The notes beneath the pieces are model-generated. The model was not told where the DNA came from. It saw nothing but the letters and a program-made list of their open reading frames with translations, and searched no databases. The position numbers and the translations under genes are program-made. Shown in pieces: positions 44,060 through 56,065 of a stretch of DNA of 64,000 nt. Source of the stretch: Coffea arabica (Eukaryota; Streptophyta; Magnoliopsida; Gentianales; Rubiaceae); assembly GCF_036785885.1 (NCBI RefSeq), contig NC_092323.1, positions 20,964,501 to 21,028,500 on the forward strand. Direction: 5' to 3'. Numbering within the stretch: position 1 is the first letter of the stretch; every line of letters begins with the position of its first letter.

Positions 44060-47000
44060 TGTCGCGCCCCATTTTTCGCGATGGAAAATAAAAGGGTGTT
44101 TATAAAAGATGTGATTTTATTTTAAAACAAGTGAAAATGGACTTAGAATGAGACTTAAAAAAATGCGACAATTTGGGTCCAAAATTTAGTCTAAAAGGGT
44201 TTTTAAGAAAAATAGGATTCGTTACTTGGTATTGAATTTGGGTGTACTAAGTCACCCCAAAAATGTTATTTGACAAAAATAAAATAAAATAAAACCCTTT
44301 TGAACAAGTCCAGATCTTTGAAACAAGAGAAAATGGGTTCGGGAGTCACGGTTGAAGAAAGGGAAGGTAAAGATTCAATTAAGTCAAATCTAAAGCACCC
44401 TTTCAACCTAATCTAAGCTAATTGCGAGGTTTAGTCAAAATTTTCCTAATCTAACCCTTAATTTTATCACGTTTGGATGTTTCCCACATGGATGCAAATC
44501 TAAATTTATAAAATATCAAAAGGGACAAAATATCCATTCAAGAGTTTAATTGATACCAATCGCATTAATTGCGAATGTCAAAATAATTTCTTGAAGGGGT
44601 CACGAATATGCAAATGATGAAATTAAAAAAAAGAAAAGAAAAGAAATTATATACATAGATATAAGTGATCAAAGAAAAAGGGAATGCAACATAATGGGTA
44701 CGGGAGACAAAAACTCATGACATAATTTTCTTATACAGGGATCGATGGGGTATTTAAACTAAAAGTTATAATCATCCATATTCATGTTCAAAGAATAATT
44801 CTCCTAATATGAACAAGCAAATGAACTAACTTATTCTACAATTTCTTGAGTGAGATGCAATTCTAAATGATATGATTAACACATATAGAGGGTAGGGGAT
44901 AATATAATAAAAAATATCATGCAAATGAGAAAACATTCTAAAAATAAAAAATATGCATGAAAATGTAGTGAATATCACACAAAAATAATCTAACGCACGA
45001 ACGATCTAAGAGTCTAGCGTTGAACTAGCCCATTTCTAAAAATCCTTATTGGCGTTGGACTAGCAAGTAAGCAGAGGGAGAAGCCACAACTAGCGTTGGA
45101 CTAGTGTGGTGACGCCATGCATTAATAATACATAGTAAAACAGATGAGGCATAAATTAAAAAAAATAAACACATAAGAGCGCATAGCACGTAACACGTAA
45201 ACATAATATCTAGATGTAAAAATCCTAACGAAAGTGGATAAAGCATATAACACATAAGTCACATAAACACACAACCTACCTATTACATTGAGGAGCCTAA
45301 CTACAATCTAAATGGGAAAAGTATGAAATAAAACAAATCTAGTTAGCCTATCTATTACATTTTTTTGAGGTAATTAAATGCCTCTCAAATAATTATAAAA
45401 ACTAACTAAATAAATATAAGAAAATTTGAATGAACATTTAAATCAAATAAATAAAACATATGAAAAATATATAAATACATAGGAAGACGTAAGTGCACAT
45501 AAAAGCACGTAATTGATATTGAAATAATAATAGTAGGGGTACCTCCTTTTTGAAGTGGTGACTAAATGGAGTTAAATTGTCTTATTTATACTCAAAATGA
45601 ATAGAAGAATCATGGGACCAATTTAATTGAAAATAATAATAATAATGAAAATACTAAATTCACCTTAACATGTCAAAGTAAATAAATTCAAGAACATCTA
45701 AAATTACAAGTTAAATATATTCAAAAGTAACATAATTAGCTATTAAATAAAAGAAACAATTATAATAAAGAGAGTCAAAATTCACCAGGGACTGAATTGC
45801 AAAATTTGAAAAACTTTTGGGCACAAAAATTATATTTTTTCAAAGTTTAGGGGTTAAAATTAAATGAAAGATAAAATTCAAGGACCAAAGTGCAATTAAT
45901 TTAAGGACTTAAGTGAAACAAATTTAAAATGTTCTGTGCTGCAGTGAAACTACTCCAAAGATCAGGGGCTAAAGTACAAATTTCGGTTCCTGATATTCTT
46001 AAGAAAATGGGCCATTAGACCATTCTCCATTTCTTCTTTGTGCCACGGCCATTCGGCCCAATCGAAAGTCCAGGATAAAAAGTCAACCCCCTTTTTTATC
46101 ACTCAAATGCAATAAAAAATGAACAAATTCTGACCTTCTAGCCCAACCGAAATCCAAGAGAAATAAATCAAAATCCAATCAAAATAACCACAAGCCCACT
46201 AAAAAATTAGCTCAATTCTTTGCCTTTTTTTTTTCTTCTTTTCTTTTCTTTCCTTTCTTTTTTTTCTTCCCCATTCGTTTCTTCTTCTCCTCTGGCCATC
46301 TGAAGCTCACTTCAATTGGCGGCCGCCGGTGGCGCCACCGCCTTCGGACCATCGCCGGCGACCTCTCCGATCACCGAATTTCACCAAAATACACCTTCAC
46401 ACTCAAATTTTCACGTGGATTGCATTTTTGGAGTTAGTTTTTACAAAAAAAACGACCCGAAAGTATCCAAAAAAGCAAAAGATAGACCAGTTTTTATTTT
46501 TTTCACATCACCATAACTTTCACTAAAAATTATAAAAAATATACTACAACACTCCTTGTGATTTTTACAACCTAACTATGAACTGAAATCAATAAAAGCA
46601 ACAACAAATATGACAAAATTAAAATAAAACAGTGCAAAATGAAGAAAAATTATTCACATGCTTCTAAAGTTCAAACTCTCAAAATGGTTGAGCAACCTCA
46701 AGTTTTCAGGCCTTGCACTAACCATAATCATCTATTTTAACAAACAAAATGCACAATAATGAGTACTTTAATTCAGTTTTTGATTTAGACATTTTTTCAA
46801 ACATCTAACATGCATATACAAAAATTATCTCCTTTTCTCTACTCTAGCTCAAACCATTTCCCAAATGTTCAACAATGCAAGACAACAAAAGTAGGAGAAA
46901 ACAAGCAACAAAATATGAATTTAATGTTAAAATAAAACTGAAAAAAAAAAGAAAAAATATACCTCAAGAATGTTGCAGTCACTTGGTAGGTGAGGTTTGT

Positions 47001-47581
47001 GATTAAATTCCTAAGCTTCAATGCCTGACAACTTGTTCCCCCCTTATGTTGGCTTTGTTGTGTTGAGTTTGTTGGAAAAAAGAGAGGGAGTCAAGAGGGA
47101 GAACCGAGAGAGTGAATTGAGAGAAAAAAATTTTTTGGAGCTTTTTTTTTTTTTTTTTTTTTGTCCGTCCTTGTCTGATGGGAAAAAGAAAGAAATGCCA
47201 AGAAAGCTCTCTTTGTGCAAGTGTGCAATCGAGAGATGTATTTGGGAGAAAAGGTGGGGAGTTGGTATGTTTTCTTGTCAAAAATGGTGGTCTTCCCACC
47301 TAATGAAAAGAAAGAAGCATGGCAATTGAGTGTGAAATGGGTTAAGTGTATTTGGTGGAAAAAAAAATGATTTGGATGATTTGGATGATTTGATTTCTTG
47401 ATTTTCTCTTTTTTTCTTTGTTTTTGTTTTTGTTTTTTGTTTTGTTTGTTTGTTTCTTCTTTTCCTAAAATAAACCTGCAAAAATGAGAAAATTACACAT
47501 TAAAATGTTAAAAAAAAAAACTTATCAAATAGATAAAAATTCAGGAAAACATTGAAAATTGACAAAAATTTGATGTCTACA
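44060..47581 (-). mobile_element. Solo LTR (3522 bp) related to the LARD, antisense
   Basis: Starts TGTCGCGCCCCA and ends GTCTACA, the reverse complement of the LARD LTR termini. It is flanked by CATTG (44055-44059) and CACTG (47582-47586), a 5-bp TSD with one mismatch, and it splits the unit 2 ORF at the position intact in units 1 and 3. Inside, on the minus strand, 45008-45120 repeats the LARD words 'ctagtccaacgctag' and 'caccacactagtcc'. No internal domain or second LTR is present, so it is probably the product of LTR-LTR recombination. It is diverged from the LARD LTR and about 1.3 kb shorter. Confidence 0.85.
46318..46340. other. Abutting GC-rich palindromes within the solo LTR
   Basis: GGCGGCCGCC (46318-46327, containing a NotI-type octamer) is followed by the 14-bp palindrome CGGTGGCGCCACCG (46327-46340). 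The surrounding 46300-46375 is GC-rich while the rest of the LTR is strongly AT-rich. Confidence 0.7.
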
Positions 47582-47915
47582 CACTGCTTGAGGCAGTGTC
47601 GGTGCAACGGATTATCTAGTTTTGCCACTTTCATCGCCATTGTGATCTTCAGCGTGTGGTATCTGTTCTTATCCATTTTCTTGGGGCTTTGTGTCGTGGA
47701 GAGAATTCCAAAATTGGGAAGAAATTTAAAAATTTTTTTGCAAAGGGGGTGGTTTGAGAATGCAATTCCGTCAAGAGAGCCTTCGTATTTGATGAATGCA
47801 AATTCACTTCGCATTTTTACACCCACAGAGGCAAAAAAAAAAAAAAAAAAGAACTATTACATTGACCTCGCAGTTCACAAATGCGAGGTCCCTGACATTC
47901 GAAAAAAATGCGCCT

Positions 47916-47950
47916 TTAGCAAAATGGCACTACAAGTCGCATTTTGCTAA
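47916..47950 (+). promoter_or_regulatory. Leader inverted repeat, unit 2
   Basis: TTAGCAAAATG pairs perfectly with CATTTTGCTAA. Compared with unit 1 both arms changed at the same base pair (C-G to T-A), so pairing is preserved. Confidence 0.65.
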
Positions 47951-49317
47951 GGCACTTATTGTGTGTATTGTACGAAATTTAAAAATGCGAATGCCCTCCT
48001 CAGTTTTCTTCTTCTTCTTCTTCTTTCCAGCCGCATTTTCTTCGGGCCTCTTCACACACAAATCACTAAATTCTATTTTTGCTCCATATTTTGGTTAAAA
48101 ATCATCAACCCAACACCTTTTGAGCATTATATTGCCTTTGTAACCGATTAAAATTCAACAAAAATACCTGAAAATCGATTTTCAAAGAGATTGAAGGCTA
48201 GGGTTTCTAGTTTTTAATTTCTTCAATTGGAATTCAATTGGAGGGCATTTCATAGAGCTTTTGGCATATGCATCATCTTCAAACATCTTTCTATGTGATT
48301 GAGGTAAGATTCTTCATCAAATATTCGTATTTTAGAATTTCTATTTTTCAATTTTCTGTGATTTTTGACATTTTAATTTGAAATTTTTTATGATATGTAT
48401 TGATGTTTTTGGCCTCATTTATGCTTGTTGATGGTAATTAAGCATGTTTACAAGTTCAAATGTAGGAAATTGATGATTAATAGTTATTTAAATTTTTGGC
48501 GATACCTCGTTAAGCATGTTTTGGTATTTTTCGGTTAAGCATGTTTATAAATTTTGGTATTATGTTCATGGACAAAATGGTTAGTTTACAACCTTATCAA
48601 AGTTACCTCTTTTTATATTTACGATATTTGTCCAACTATATGAACAAGTTCATTTTACTTGAACAATTAAGTTTTATTTGAAATATTGGGTTGTCCCGAA
48701 CATGACAATGTTGATTTACTAATTACCAAGGATTTGAAAATTTTGATTTACTATTGTGTTTTGTCCTTTATTTTTTTGTTTGAATGGTATTTTATATAGT
48801 TTTACTTTTGAACGATAAAGCCGACGAATATGATGAATTTGGTGGATGTAGAAGTATTAGGTGAATGCATCGTAATGTTTTAGGCGAATAAATAAAGTAG
48901 CTTTGAAAATTCATATGCGGTTGAAAAGGTTGGTTGGGAGTTTTAGCCCATTTATATGGGACACTCTGTAAAAAATTTTTCAAAAATTGGACTATATTAT
49001 TTAAATAGTTTTGACAAATACATGTTTAGATTAATGCTTGGGTCTTTTTTGGTTAGTCATTAACTTAAAAGTAGCTCTTAAGGAGTGGTGATAACAGTTG
49101 CTCAAAGGGGGTGTTATAAAACGTGAAATAAAACAACGAAAGTATGTCCTTAGCAAACTTAGCTTTTTTGTTTCGAACAGTAACATTTCTTGATTAACAT
49201 TATGTACAGATTTGTATAGCTAATTTATAGGAAAGTTAGAAAGAATATTAACATAGCATATTCTTATGCTACTAATTCTAATTTATTGTCCCCAAAATAG
49301 GGATTCATTTTACACAT

Positions 49318-49754
49318 ATGCCTGTAGAAAGATCTCTGTGAGTGTCTCTTTATTGGGGAGGTAAAATACATTACGAAGATGGGTCAATTTGTTACTTGTC
49401 TCGTACCTCCAACCATACGTTCACATTACGACATAGAATTGGATATGAGAAGTTGGTTGACAGAATTTATGAATATATGGGGATCGATAGGGGATGTTCA
49501 AGTTGAATTTATTTCTCCATTAACCGTGTGGCCGTACCTGTTATAATGTCTCCACAGTGATAGATGATAAAACTTTGGAGATAATATATGATGTATGGAA
49601 CGAAATTGTTCCATACATAATCGAGATTTATATCGAGAAGGAGAAAATTAACGAAAATATTTTGATATTCAATCGCAAGAATTTTGTTGGCTTTTGCCCC
49701 AGTGGTCATATTGATTCAATCATTCAACATTTTATCTTCAGTGGTCATATTTAA
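49318..49754 (+). pseudogene. MULE-like N-terminal ORF of unit 2, broken
   Basis: The ATG is followed by an in-frame TGA at codon 8, where unit 1 has CGA (Arg). Further on, one base is missing in the GATAGGGG run before gatgttcaag. The downstream remainder still encodes the D-D-LEI-YDVWNE and IEIYIEKE blocks and the C-terminal KNFVGFCPSGH. Confidence 0.7.
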
Positions 49755-50472
49755 TTTTTCTCTTTGTGACCTTGATATAAACAAATATTGATTCATTTTC
49801 TCATTGTCTATTGTTGATTTGTTATCCAAGCATTTGAGGGTTTAGTTAACGTGTATACATACAGAATATGCTAAATGCTAAACTATTTGATTTGGAGCCT
49901 TCATCACCCGTGCTTTCAGTTTCATTAAGCAAGCTGCAAATCTGCCGTGGTTGATGTATGTATGTAGCCAACCGTTTTGAGGGTGTCAAGTCAGTATATC
50001 AGAATAGTTTAAAAGTTTTAACCAAAAATTAACACCATTCGAATCTTAGGGAACCATCAATAAGGTGAAGAAGCTTTTCATCTTTCAAGTTTCAGAATTT
50101 TGATTGATTTGAACAATAATAGAAATCGAATTCAAATTGAGAAAACAAATAGCATCTACACATTTATATTTTTAGTTTTTTTCCCTTAAAAAGTTACTTG
50201 TTTGTAAAAGTGCAAGGCTAATAAAATATATTTATTCTGAGAACAAAACTAAATGATCAATAAACAAATATCTGAAGTTTTGACTTTCTTGATTTTGCAC
50301 GCATCACAGCATGAAGCTGCAGTCGGGGAAAACTTCATTGACAAAGTTATAATTATGGGTCTGTAAAGATTGCATTTTAGAGATCTCTTTTGTATGTGGA
50401 CAGTGGATATGATTATATGTTATTATAAAGTTTTTTATGCAAATAAAAAGAAAAAAATAAAAAAGATGTTAT

Positions 50473-50723
50473 TATCAATGGTAGAGATTGTGGCATAAGA
50501 TGATGGTAGAAATTGTAGCAAAGATTATGGCATAAATCATGCCCAAAATTTGTTCATTAATTGTGTATATATATTTACCTAGAATAGAATATCAGTAATT
50601 AGGACATTACCTGTAATTAACTATGTATAGATGACTACCTAAAATAGATTGTACAGAAATTCTTATTTAAGGGAAATGATCATCAAGTAAAAGGAATTCA
50701 GCCAATTTGCTCAGAAATTGCCA
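50473..50723 (+). repeat. 5' LTR of the copia element (251 bp)
   Basis: TATCAATGG...ATTGCCA. Nine differences from 55815-56065 by eye. Confidence 0.92.
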
Positions 50724-50735
50724 TGGTACCAGAGC
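50724..50735 (+). other. Copia primer binding site, one mismatch
   Basis: TGGTACCAGAGC directly follows the LTR and differs by one base from the initiator tRNA-Met complement TGGTATCAGAGC. Confidence 0.85.
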
Positions 50736-51180
50736 TAGTCTCTTGAATCCATAGCTGAATATTTGAATCATTTAGTTTTCTGGGTTGATTAATTTCTAAT
50801 CAAAATTTTGGCTTTGAGAGTTTTTTTTTTCAATCAATTTTGTGATTTCAAAATTGCATTGAATTTTTTTTTCTTTCTCATTTTTAAGAATGTCTATTGA
50901 AAATTCTTTTGTATGCTCACCTACAGAGACTTCAGCTATCAAATTTACAGGAAAGAATTATGCGGCCTGGGAATTTCAATTCAGAATGTTTCTGAAAGGG
51001 AAGGAGCTTTGGGGTCACATTGATGGGACTTCTCCTGCTCCCGAAAATGAGAAAGAACTTGGTCAATAGGAGGCAAAGGATGCTAGAATTATTTCTTGGA
51101 TTTTAGCTTCCATTGTAGCTCATATGGTGAACAATTTGCGTTCATTTGGTACAGCTAGGAGATGTGGGGTTATCTGCAGC

Positions 51181-52076
51181 TAGAGGTGTCAATTTTTCCC
51201 AAGTCCCAATGGATTACCCATGTCCATGGGGACTTTGGGCGGTATGGGTATTGAAATTTGATATTGGGTTCAAAATGGGACAAATCTCAATTGTACCCAT
51301 TAATTGATGGAAAATTTTGAAAAATACTTGGGTACCCATTGGGCTCAAATAGCAAGGGCTCCATTTGGATTAGTTATTTTTGGGGGTATTTTGGAAATAT
51401 TTTATTGTAGCAGTGTATATGAAAAATTTTTACTATAAATTTTTTTTGAAATATTTGATATACTAATATGGATGGGATGTTTTTTGAGTTATTATACATT
51501 ACTGTAACATTATATTTAAAAATTTTATTTTTTAAAAAAATAGCCAATCCAAACGGAGTCTTAGATTCAAAAATTATCTTTAACAATTTTTATAGTCATA
51601 CCAGCGAATATAATCTAGCAGTCTTCCTAGTCATTATCCACAAGAATTTCTAGAATTTCAGTCAGTTTATACCCGTCATCCTTGGACAATGATGAGTATA
51701 AATATTCAACACCCTAAGTGTCTTGGTCATCTTGATATATGTTGGAATGTGGTTGTATATCTATCTTTTCCTTTATTTGTTAATCCAATTTTTGGTGGGA
51801 ATCCTGAGTATAAAGCACTTGCATGTTTTTATAATAAAACTAAAAGAAATTTAATAAATAAAAAAATATTAAAGTTATATAAAAAATTAAAAATGAATTA
51901 AAGGAAAAAATATGTAGAAAATAGATTTGGGTATTGGACGGGATCAATCTAAACCTATCCCAAAGTGATCCCGCCCAAATTAGTCCTAAAACACATATGG
52001 GTAAGGTTAGCCCCAAACCCATATGACTCGATTCCATTTCAAACCCAAGCAAATCCCGCCCATTTTGCCACCTCTA
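51181..52076. mobile_element. hAT-like non-autonomous element nested in copia gag
   Basis: Termini TAGAGGTG(T/G)CAA in inverted orientation, flanked by the perfect 8-mer TCTGCAGC (51173-51180 and 52077-52084). The sequence is rich in 'gggta/tacccat' words in both orientations. There is no transposase. It contains a further MITE at 51358-51560. Confidence 0.88.
51358..51560. repeat. MITE nested within the hAT-like element
   Basis: Ends GCTCCATTTGGATTAGTTA and, in reverse complement, GACTCCGTTTGGATTGGCTA, with an AT-rich core. Same terminal family as 36404-36659. The TSD is not certain; limits may be off by a few bases. Confidence 0.6.
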
Positions 52077-53052
52077 TCTGCAGCGCATATATCATCAGAA
52101 TAATACTGCAAGATGATTTCAGCTTGAACACGAGATTAGTACCTTCAGTCAAGGTAATCTCTCTATTGAGCAATATTATTCTGGATTTATTAATTTATGG
52201 AGCAAATATTCTGGTTTTATCTACTCTAAGGTACCTAAGGAGGCCTTAGGCAGCCTTCAACAGGTTCATGAAGTTAGTATGCGTGATCAATTTTTGATAA
52301 AACTGAGATCAGAATTTGAGGTTACTCGGGGTGGATTGCTGAATCGAAATCCGGTTCCTTCTTTGGATGTTTGTCTTGGTGAATTATTACGGGAAGAACA
52401 GCGATTGGCTACACAATCTGTTCTAAGTGCATCTGGAGGGACATCAGAAGTTGTCAATGTTGCTTATGCTGCACAAGGGAGGAATAGAGGAAAGGGATTA
52501 ATGCAGTGCTACAGCTGCAAGGAGTTTGGACATATTGCTCGCAATTGTGGTAAGAAATTTTGCAATTACTGTAAACAGAATGGACATATTATCAAGAACT
52601 GTCCTACACGACCAGAAAATAGGCGAACTCAAGGTTTTCACGCTGCAGTTCCAGATTCTACTGTTATTGGTCCTCCACTTACAACCACAAGCACCAATCA
52701 GGCTGTTCTTACTCCAGAAATGGTTCAACAGATGATTCTCATAGCATTTTCTGCCCTTGGGCTTCAGGGCCAAGGTAAGACAATCTCTTCTACTTGGTTT
52801 GTTGATTCTGGAGCATCCAATCATATGACTGGCTCTACTGATTCGTTACAGAATTTGCAGCAGTATACTGGTAGACAAAATATACAGATTGCTAATGGTA
52901 GTAATCTTTCAATTACAGCCATTGGTGATCTTCGACATTCTTTTCGTTATGTTTTTGTCGCTCCTCAGTTGTCTACTAGTTTAATTTCTGTTGGTCAGTT
53001 GGTGGATGATAACTACAATGTCAACTTCTCTCGTGATGGTTGTCGTGTGTAG

Positions 53053-54330
53053 GATCAGATGACGGGGAAGGTGATCACAAGGAGGCCTAAAGTGGGAAGA
53101 TTATTTCCGTTGCAATTTGCTATTCCTAAACCTTTATCGTTAGCCTCTATGATTGTTGAAAATAAGGCTGACGTTTGGCATGGGCGATTAGGTCATCCAA
53201 ATAATGTGATATTATCTAATTTGATGAAGCGTGGTCTTCTTGGAAAAAAAGATCAGTGTTCTACTTATGCATTGTCTCTTGATTGTTCTACTTGTAAGTT
53301 AGGAAAGAGCAAAACTTTACCTTTTTCTACTTATGGTAGTCGTGCTAATGCATGTTTTGAGATAATACACAGTGATGTTTGGGGCATTACTCCTGTCATT
53401 TCACATGCGCATTATAGATATTTTGTGACGTTCATTGATGACTATAGTCGGTTCACATGGATATATTTTTTGCGCACCAAAACTGAGGTATTTACTGTTT
53501 TTCAAACTTTTGTGGCTTATATTGAGACACAATTTTTCACAACTATTAAGATTTTTCGATCTGATAATGGTGGCGAATACGTGTCACATACCTTTCAAGC
53601 CTTCTTGTAACATAAAGGCATTCTCTCTCAGCGATCATGTCCTTATATGCCCCAACAGAATGGGGTGGCTGAGCGTAAAAACCGTTACTTGTTGGATATT
53701 GTTCGAACATTACTCTTACAGTCTTCAGTGCCGTCTAAATTTTGGGTTGAAGCTTTGACAACTGCAGTGTATTTGATTAATCGTCTGCCTTCTCAACAAT
53801 TGGGTTTTGACTCTTCTTATTATCGCCTTTTTGGTGTCCATCCTGATTATCACATGTTACACCCATTTGACTGTGTTTGTTTTGTTCACTTGCCACCTCA
53901 TAAGCGTCACAAGCTTACAGCCCAATCAGTTCGGTGTGCTTTTATGGGTTATTGCACCACTCAGAAAGGATTTTTATGCTATGATGCTGTTGCTAACCGT
54001 TTTCGCGTTTCTAGAAATGTAATTTTCTTTGAGCATGAGTACTATTTTCAGCAGCATGTTTTGCCTTCCAAGCGTGTCCTTCTTCCTAGCTTTGATGATA
54101 TCTCGCCACCAGTTGAGCGTTTTAAACCCGGCATTATCTATCAACGACGCAGGGCCCCATCATCACAAATCCTTCCCGACCCTGAATCAATGCCTGTTCC
54201 AGTGGTTCTTCGAAGATCTTCTCGTATCCGTCAACCTCCTGCTAGGTATGGCTTCTCTGCCACTTTAGCTAATATTGCAGTTCCTACCTCTTATTCTCAA
54301 GCAACTAAGCATGCATGTTGGGAAAAGCTA
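53053..54330 (+). pseudogene. copia integrase region
   Basis: In the same frame as protease. GAG-pre-integrase motif VWHGRLGHPN (about 53175), Cys pair CSTCKLGKSK, integrase core with DDE residues in SDVWG (about 53370), SDNGGEY (about 53562) and GVAERKNR (about 53665). A TAA at 53608-53610 interrupts the core between the second and third acidic residues. The conserved tail includes RSSRIRQPP. A base is lost near 54326-54330, shifting the frame before the RT start ([15 protein letters not shown]). Confidence 0.9.
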
Positions 54331-55095
54331 TGCAAGAAGAACTTCATGCTCTCCAGGAGAATCATACTTGGGATATTGTTCCATGCCCTAGTGGTGTTAA
54401 GCCCATTGGTTGTAAGTGGATCTATTCCATTAAGTTATGGTTTGATGGCTCATTTGATCGATATAAAGCGAGGTTGGTGGCACTTGATAATAAACAAGCA
54501 TATGGAATAAATTATGAGGAGACATTTGCACCCGTCGCAATTAGCTATGACAACAGTGCGCCTTGTTCTAGCTATTGCTGCTTCTAAGGGCTGGTCATTG
54601 CGACAAATGGATGTTAAGAATGCCTTTTTGCATGGGGATCTTAAAGAAGAAATTTATATGACTCCATCATCAGGGTTATTTTCTACACTTTCATTTGATA
54701 TTTGTAAGTTGAAACGATCACTCTACGGTTTGAAACAGGCTCCACGTGCTTGGTTTGATAAGTTTCGTTTTACGCTTATTAATTTCTCATTTGTCCAAAG
54801 TCAGTATGACTCCTCTTTGTTTCTTTACAACACACCTAAAGGAATTGTCCTGCTTCTAGTGTATGTTGATGATATTGTTATTACAGGGACTGCTACTGAC
54901 TTGATTTCTAAGCTTCAAGATCATCTTCAGACTTCTTTTCATATAAAGGACTTGGGTCCTTTACAGTATTTTTTTGGCCTTGAGGTGCGTTCCACCTCAG
55001 CTGGTACCTTCTTACACCAGCATAAATACATTCAAGAGTTAATTGCTTTGGCTGGCCTTCAAGATAGTCGTTCAGTTGATACTCCTTGGAGGTGA
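54331..55095 (+). pseudogene. copia reverse transcriptase, frameshifted
   Basis: RT begins [14 protein letters not shown] and GCKWIYSIK in one frame. It shifts near 54535-54550 after [10 protein letters not shown] into the frame carrying LRQMDVKNAFLHGDL, LYGLKQAPRAWF and the catalytic LLVYVDDIVITG (about 54855-54890). That frame ends at TGA 55093-55095 after another shift at the usually conserved 'TPLE' position. The active-site Asp-Asp is intact, but the protein cannot be made from one frame. Confidence 0.9.
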
Positions 55096-55807
55096 ATGTT
55101 AAATATCATCATGATGAGGATCTGATCCTTCTTTATATAGACAGCTGGTAGGCAGCCTCAATTATCTGACTATTACTCGGCCTGATATTTCTTTTGTTGT
55201 TCAACAAGTCAGTCAATTTATGCAAGCCCCTAGGCACCTTCATCTCACCGCTGTTCGTCGCATTGTTCGCTATTTGAAAGGCGCTTCTGCTCGAGGTCTT
55301 TTCTTTCAAGTCGACTCTCCTATTCGTCTGGTTACATACAGTGATGCTGATTGGGCTAGTTGTTCTGATACTAGACGTTCCATTACCGGTTGGTGCATGT
55401 TTATTGGTAACTCTCTCGTTTCCTGGAAAAACAAGAAGCAAGATCGGGTGTCTAAGTCTTCTACTAAGTCTGAGTATTGGGCCATGTCCTCTGCATGTTC
55501 TGAAATTGTTTGGCTTCATGGATTGTTGGGTGAACTTGGGTTTCCTCAAATTGAGCCTACTCCGCTCCATGCAGATAACACTAGTGCTATTCAAATTACT
55601 GCTAACCCAGTATTTCATGAACGTACCAAGCATATTGAAGTAGATTGTCACTTTATTCGTGAAGTATTTGATGCTCATGTCATCTCTTTTCCGCATATCA
55701 CCACTGCTCTCCAAACTGCTGATGCGTTTACTAAGGCTCTTTTCAAACCTACACATCACTTTCTTGTTGACAAATTGATGCTAGTTGATCACCCAGCATC
55801 AATTTGA
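55096..55807 (+). pseudogene. copia RNase H region
   Basis: After a short shifted stretch (about 55096-55135), the frame YRQLVGSLNYLTITRPDISF leads into RNase H motifs: TYSDADWASCSDTRRSITG (about 55336), STKSEYWAMSSACSE and HIEVDCHFIRE. It ends with LMLVDHPASI and TGA at 55805-55807. Open from 55220 in one phase. Confidence 0.9.
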
Positions 55808-55814
55808 GGGGGGA
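55805..55814 (+). other. Copia polypurine tract
   Basis: TGAGGGGGGA immediately precedes the 3' LTR and overlaps the polyprotein stop codon. Confidence 0.85.
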
Positions 55815-56065
55815 TATCAATGGTAGAGATTATGGCATAAAATGATGGCAGAAATTGTAGCAAAGATTATGGCATAAATCATGCCCAAGATTTGTTCATT
55901 AATTGTGTATATATATTTACCTAGAATAGAATATCAGTAATTAGGACATTAGCTGTAATTAGCTATGTATAGATGACTACCTAAAATAGATTGTACAAAA
56001 ATTCTTATTTAAGGGAAATGATCATCAAGTAAAAGGCATTCAGCCAATTTGCTCAGAAATTGTCA
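55815..56065 (+). repeat. 3' LTR of the copia element (251 bp)
   Basis: TATCAATGG...ATTGTCA, followed by TSD GTTAT. Nine differences from the 5' LTR by eye, so the element is older than the gypsy and LARD insertions if rates are equal. Confidence 0.92.

Larger units (their letters stand above)
43899..47731 (+). pseudogene. Membrane-protein-like ORF of unit 2, split by a solo LTR
   Basis: The first part (43899-44059) matches the unit 1 frame up to LTQKLVH. The rest (47582 to about 47731) resumes with the conserved LRQCRCNGLSSFATF stretch and ends near the EKIPKL position, here changed. The intervening 3.5 kb is an antisense solo LTR, so the frame cannot function. Confidence 0.65.
50890..53052 (+). 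pseudogene. copia gag and protease, disrupted
   Basis: The UBN2-type Gag starts at ATG 50890. Early motifs are IKFTGKNYAAWEFQFRMFL and KELWGHIDG. An in-frame TAG lies at 51067 and a 1-bp loss near 51155-51165. The hAT-like insertion follows, then a TGA just after it. Gag resumes and is open from about 52279, with two zinc knuckles CYSCKEFGHIARNC (about 52507) and CNYCKQNGHIIKNC (about 52561). The aspartic protease motif TWFVDSGASNHMTG lies near 52793. TAG 53050-53052 interrupts the frame, which continues in phase. Confidence 0.9.
50473..56065 (+). mobile_element. Decayed Ty1/copia retrotransposon
   Basis: A 5593-bp element with 251-bp LTRs, 5-bp TSD GTTAT (50468-50472 and 56066-56070), an initiator-Met-like PBS, and domain order Gag-protease-integrase-RT-RNase H, diagnostic of Ty1/copia. 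The LTR begins TATC rather than TG in both copies. LTRs differ at nine positions by eye. Gag is interrupted by a hAT-like element (51181-52076), and the polyprotein has at least three in-frame stops and several frameshifts. It sits in the tail of macrosatellite unit 2 only, so it post-dates the array. Confidence 0.93.

Noticed and set aside
46316..46526. Ala/Pro-rich 65-66 residue ORFs in the solo LTR
   Set aside because: Two overlapping frames over a GC-rich patch, no homology recognised, and the element is an antisense solo LTR.
55133..55759. 208-residue minus-strand ORF
   Set aside because: It is the complement of the copia RNase H coding region, and its product shows no domain.
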